Assembly (NCBI GenBank): GCA_023433965.1
Contig: JAEYTQ010000309.1
Coordinates: forward strand, 1-7,698
Reading direction: 5' to 3'
DNA from: Pseudomonadota bacterium
GTDB taxonomy: Bacteria > Pseudomonadota > Alphaproteobacteria > Rhizobiales > Xanthobacteraceae
Length of the DNA: 7,698 nucleotides
The notes under the pieces were generated by a model. That model did not search any database, had not been told where the DNA came from, and saw only the letters and a program-made list of their open reading frames with translations. The translations under genes and the position numbers were made by a program. The stretch's first letter is position 1; each line of letters starts with the position of its first letter. Shown one piece after another: positions 6,143 to 7,698 of the stretch.

Positions 6143-7231
6143 TCAGCTCTGCGACCGCCGCGCCATGAAGATGTCGTAGCCGACCTCGGCGACCTGGAAC
6201 CAGGAGTAGCCGTCGCTGGTGAACTTGGCGAGCGAGTCGTGCACCTTCTTGAAGTTGGGATTGGTCGACGCGACTTCGGCGTGCAGCTCCTTGGCCGCCT
6301 TGTAGCAGGCGTCCATGATCGCCGGCGAGAACGCGTGCAGCTTGGCGCCGCCTGCGAGCAGCTTTTTCAGCGCCAGCGGATTGGCTGCGTCGTAGCGTGC
6401 CATCATGTAGTTGTTGGCGTAGTGGCCGGCCTGCTCCAGCACGCTCTGGTAATATTTCGGCAGCGCGTTCCACTTGTCGAGGTTGACGAACGCCATCAGC
6501 ATCGGCCCGCCCTCCCACCAGCCAGGATAGTAGTAGTGCGGCGCGATCTTGGCGAAGCCGAGCTTCTCGTCGTCATAGGGCCCGACCCATTCGGCGGCGT
6601 CGATGGTCCCCTTCTCCAGCGCCGGATAGATGTCGCCGCCGGCGAGCTGCTGCGGCACCGCGCCGAGCTTCTGGAGCACGCGGCCGGCGAAGCCGCCGAT
6701 GCGGATCTTCAGGCCCTTGAGATCGTCGGGCGTGTTGACCTCTTTCCTGAACCAGCCACCCATCTGTGCGCCGGTATTGCCCGCGAGCAGGGAGACGACG
6801 TTGTAGCTCTTGTAGAACTCGTTGAGCACATCGCGACCACCGCCCTGCATGTACCAGGCCTGGTTGATGCGCATGTTGGGACCGAACGGCACGGCCGAGC
6901 CGAACGTGAACGTCGGGTCCTTGCCGAAATAATAGTAGGATGCGGTGTGGCCGATCTCGCAGGTGCCGTTCTGCACCGCGTCGAGCACCTGCAGGCCGGG
7001 CACGATCTCGCCCGCGGCGAAGATCTGGATCTGGAACTTGTTGTCGGTCGCCTCAGCGACCATCTTGCACATCATGTCCGCGCCGCCAAACAGCGTGTCG
7101 AGCGATTTCGGCCAGCTCGTCGGCATGCGCCATTTGATTTCCGGCATCGACTGCGCGATCGCGGGAGCCGCGAGCGTGGCGGCGCCGGCCGCAGCAAGTC
7201 CTGTGACCTTGATGAAGTCTCTTCTCTTCAT
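6143..7231 (-). CDS. dctP: TRAP transporter substrate-binding protein, TakP-like, with Tat-type signal
   Basis: This is a periplasmic extracytoplasmic binding protein that captures the substrate for a TRAP permease. The 362-residue product begins with a twin-arginine-like signal (MKRRDFIKVTGLAAAG), a hydrophobic core, and a likely cleavage after AIA at residue 26. Conserved family segments are the conserved arginine block LKGLKIRIGGFAG (171-183, Arg177), GGDIYPALEKGTIDAAEWVGPYDDEKLGF (198-226, including DAAEW at 211-215) and YYYPGWWEGGP (233-243). These are hallmarks of the branch that includes the 2-oxoacid binding protein TakP of Rhodobacter sphaeroides, so a 2-oxo acid or related carboxylate is the likely ligand; exact substrate is open. 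The ATG was chosen because it starts the signal peptide and has AGGA (7239-7236) just upstream; the in-frame extension runs through the upstream terminator. The gene is bracketed by two terminators, and the window's DctQM genes lie about 3.8 kb away on the other strand. Confidence 0.94.
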   Translation of the reverse strand: MKRRDFIKVTGLAAAGAATLAAPAIAQSMPEIKWRMPTSWPKSLDTLFGGADMMCKMVAEATDNKFQIQIFAAGEIVPGLQVLDAVQNGTCEIGHTASYYYFGKDPTFTFGSAVPFGPNMRINQAWYMQGGGRDVLNEFYKSYNVVSLLAGNTGAQMGGWFRKEVNTPDDLKGLKIRIGGFAGRVLQKLGAVPQQLAGGDIYPALEKGTIDAAEWVGPYDDEKLGFAKIAPHYYYPGWWEGGPMLMAFVNLDKWNALPKYYQSVLEQAGHYANNYMMARYDAANPLALKKLLAGGAKLHAFSPAIMDACYKAAKELHAEVASTNPNFKKVHDSLAKFTSDGYSWFQVAEVGYDIFMARRSQS

Positions 7232-7335
7232 GATTTCCTGCCCTGGTGGATGGTGATTGTGAGCCTTCTTGCCGAGGCTTGGGCGCAAGCATGGAACATC
7301 GCCGGGTCGAATGCCACCCCGATCGCATCGCGGCC

Positions 7336-7369
7336 AAAGAAAAAGCCCGGCCTCCTGGGAGGCCGGGCT
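7336..7369 (-). terminator. Intrinsic terminator of the upstream (partial) dctP paralogue
   Basis: On the minus strand an 11-bp perfect stem (AGCCCGGCCTC at 7344-7354 pairing with GAGGCCGGGCT at 7359-7369, loop CTGG on plus) is followed directly by TTTTTCTTT. This is a textbook intrinsic terminator 26 bases beyond the stop of the partial binding-protein gene. On the plus strand no T-run follows, so it acts in one direction only. It leaves about 105 bp for a separate promoter of the downstream dctP, in which I could not identify a clear core promoter. Confidence 0.92.
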
Positions 7370-7395
7370 ACTGGTCTTACGACTCGAGCCGCAGA

Positions 7396-7698
7396 TCAGC
7401 CGCGGGTGCGCGAGCGGATCATGAAGGTGTCGTAGGTATACTCGGCGACCTGCCACCACAGATATTCGTCGGAGCGGTAGGCCTGCATGGCGTCGATCGA
7501 CTTCTTGAAGTCGGCGTTCTTGGCCGAGATCTCGGCCCACAGCTCGTTGGTCGACTTGAGGCAGGCTTCCAGCACTTCGTTGGTGAAGGGACGGAGCTGG
7601 GTGCCGCCGGCGACCAGACGCTTCAGCGCCGCCGGGTTCTGCATGTCGTAGCGCGCCGCCATCCAGCTGTTGGCCGTGGCCGTCGCGCTGGTGAGGAT
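7396..7698 (-). CDS. dctP: Second TRAP substrate-binding protein, partial (C-terminal 100 residues)
   Basis: The frame is open from the right window edge (starting ILTSATATANSWMAARYD) to a TGA, so the N-terminal two thirds lie outside. The visible part aligns without gaps to the C-terminus of the neighbouring complete binding protein: ARYD-x2-NP-x-ALK-x-L-x-AGG, then AC/KELxAE, FKK, and W-x-QVAE-x2-YD-x-FM. By eye about half the residues match. It is therefore a paralogue of the same TakP-like branch, not a copy. It lies upstream on the same strand with its own terminator before the next gene. Tandem binding proteins could widen the substrate range of one permease or be paired with another permease outside the window. 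Confidence 0.92.
   Translation of the reverse strand: MLTSATATANSWMAARYDMQNPAALKRLVAGGTQLRPFTNEVLEACLKSTNELWAEISAKNADFKKSIDAMQAYRSDEYLWWQVAEYTYDTFMIRSRTRG

Noticed and set aside
5928..6179. An 83-residue plus-strand frame (MVNAYYCFARRVNK...)
   Set aside because: There is no clear ribosome-binding site. The frame runs through the dctP terminator and into the antisense of dctP's end, and its second half is arginine/proline-rich shadow sequence.
5511..6518. A 335-residue minus-strand frame over the dctP end, the intergenic region and the DUF5985 genes
   Set aside because: It is out of frame with dctP and antisense to two coupled small genes; no domain is recognised.
6056..7435. A 459-residue open frame on the plus strand across dctP
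   Set aside because: It is antisense to a complete binding protein with signal peptide and conserved motifs, and it reads through two terminator hairpins.
7232..7540. N-terminal extension of the complete dctP into the neighbouring gene
   Set aside because: It would bury the signal peptide and run through an ideal intrinsic terminator in the wrong frame of the upstream gene.

Overview
The window looks like a piece of an alphaproteobacterial chromosome, most likely Bradyrhizobium or a close relative (Nitrobacteraceae). The reasons are the high GC content with strong GC3 bias, the typical TRAP transporter and TctDE-like two-component proteins, the small DUF5985 pair, and palindromic intergenic repeats of a kind I recall as common in Bradyrhizobium/Rhodopseudomonas. 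The genus call is recognition, not computation.

Layout, left to right. Positions 84-2348 (+) hold the two membrane subunits of a TRAP transporter, dctQ and dctM, 27 bp apart. Positions 2349-2612 form a convergent intergenic region with a strong hairpin directly at the dctM stop codon and two inverted copies of a REP-like palindrome. Positions 4638-2613 (-) hold an OmpR/PhoB-type response regulator followed by its sensor histidine kinase, one base apart. Divergent from these, 4883-5789 (+) is a tight three-gene operon: a small winged-helix-like protein and two small three-helix membrane proteins of the DUF5985 type, with gaps of +2 and -1 nt. Positions 5790-6142 are non-coding, including a less GC-rich stretch. 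Positions 7231-6143 (-) encode a complete Tat-type TRAP substrate-binding protein of the TakP-like (2-oxoacid) branch. Positions 7698-7396 (-) are the C-terminal third of a second, paralogous binding protein, cut by the window edge. Each binding-protein gene has its own intrinsic terminator.

How the genes may work together (inference): the periplasmic binding protein(s) would capture an organic anion, probably a 2-oxo or hydroxy acid, and deliver it to DctQM for sodium-driven uptake. The two-component system belongs to a family often set next to organic-acid transporters and is a good candidate to control this locus. The winged-helix/DUF5985 operon is the least understood part. Its tight coupling suggests the three products act together, but nothing here gives their function or ties them to the transporter.

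I see no CRISPR array, tRNA, rRNA, transposase or phage gene. The most interesting points are the HTH-DUF5985-DUF5985 module, the inverted palindrome pair with a compensatory base-pair change, and the tandem binding proteins separated from their permease by regulatory and unrelated genes.
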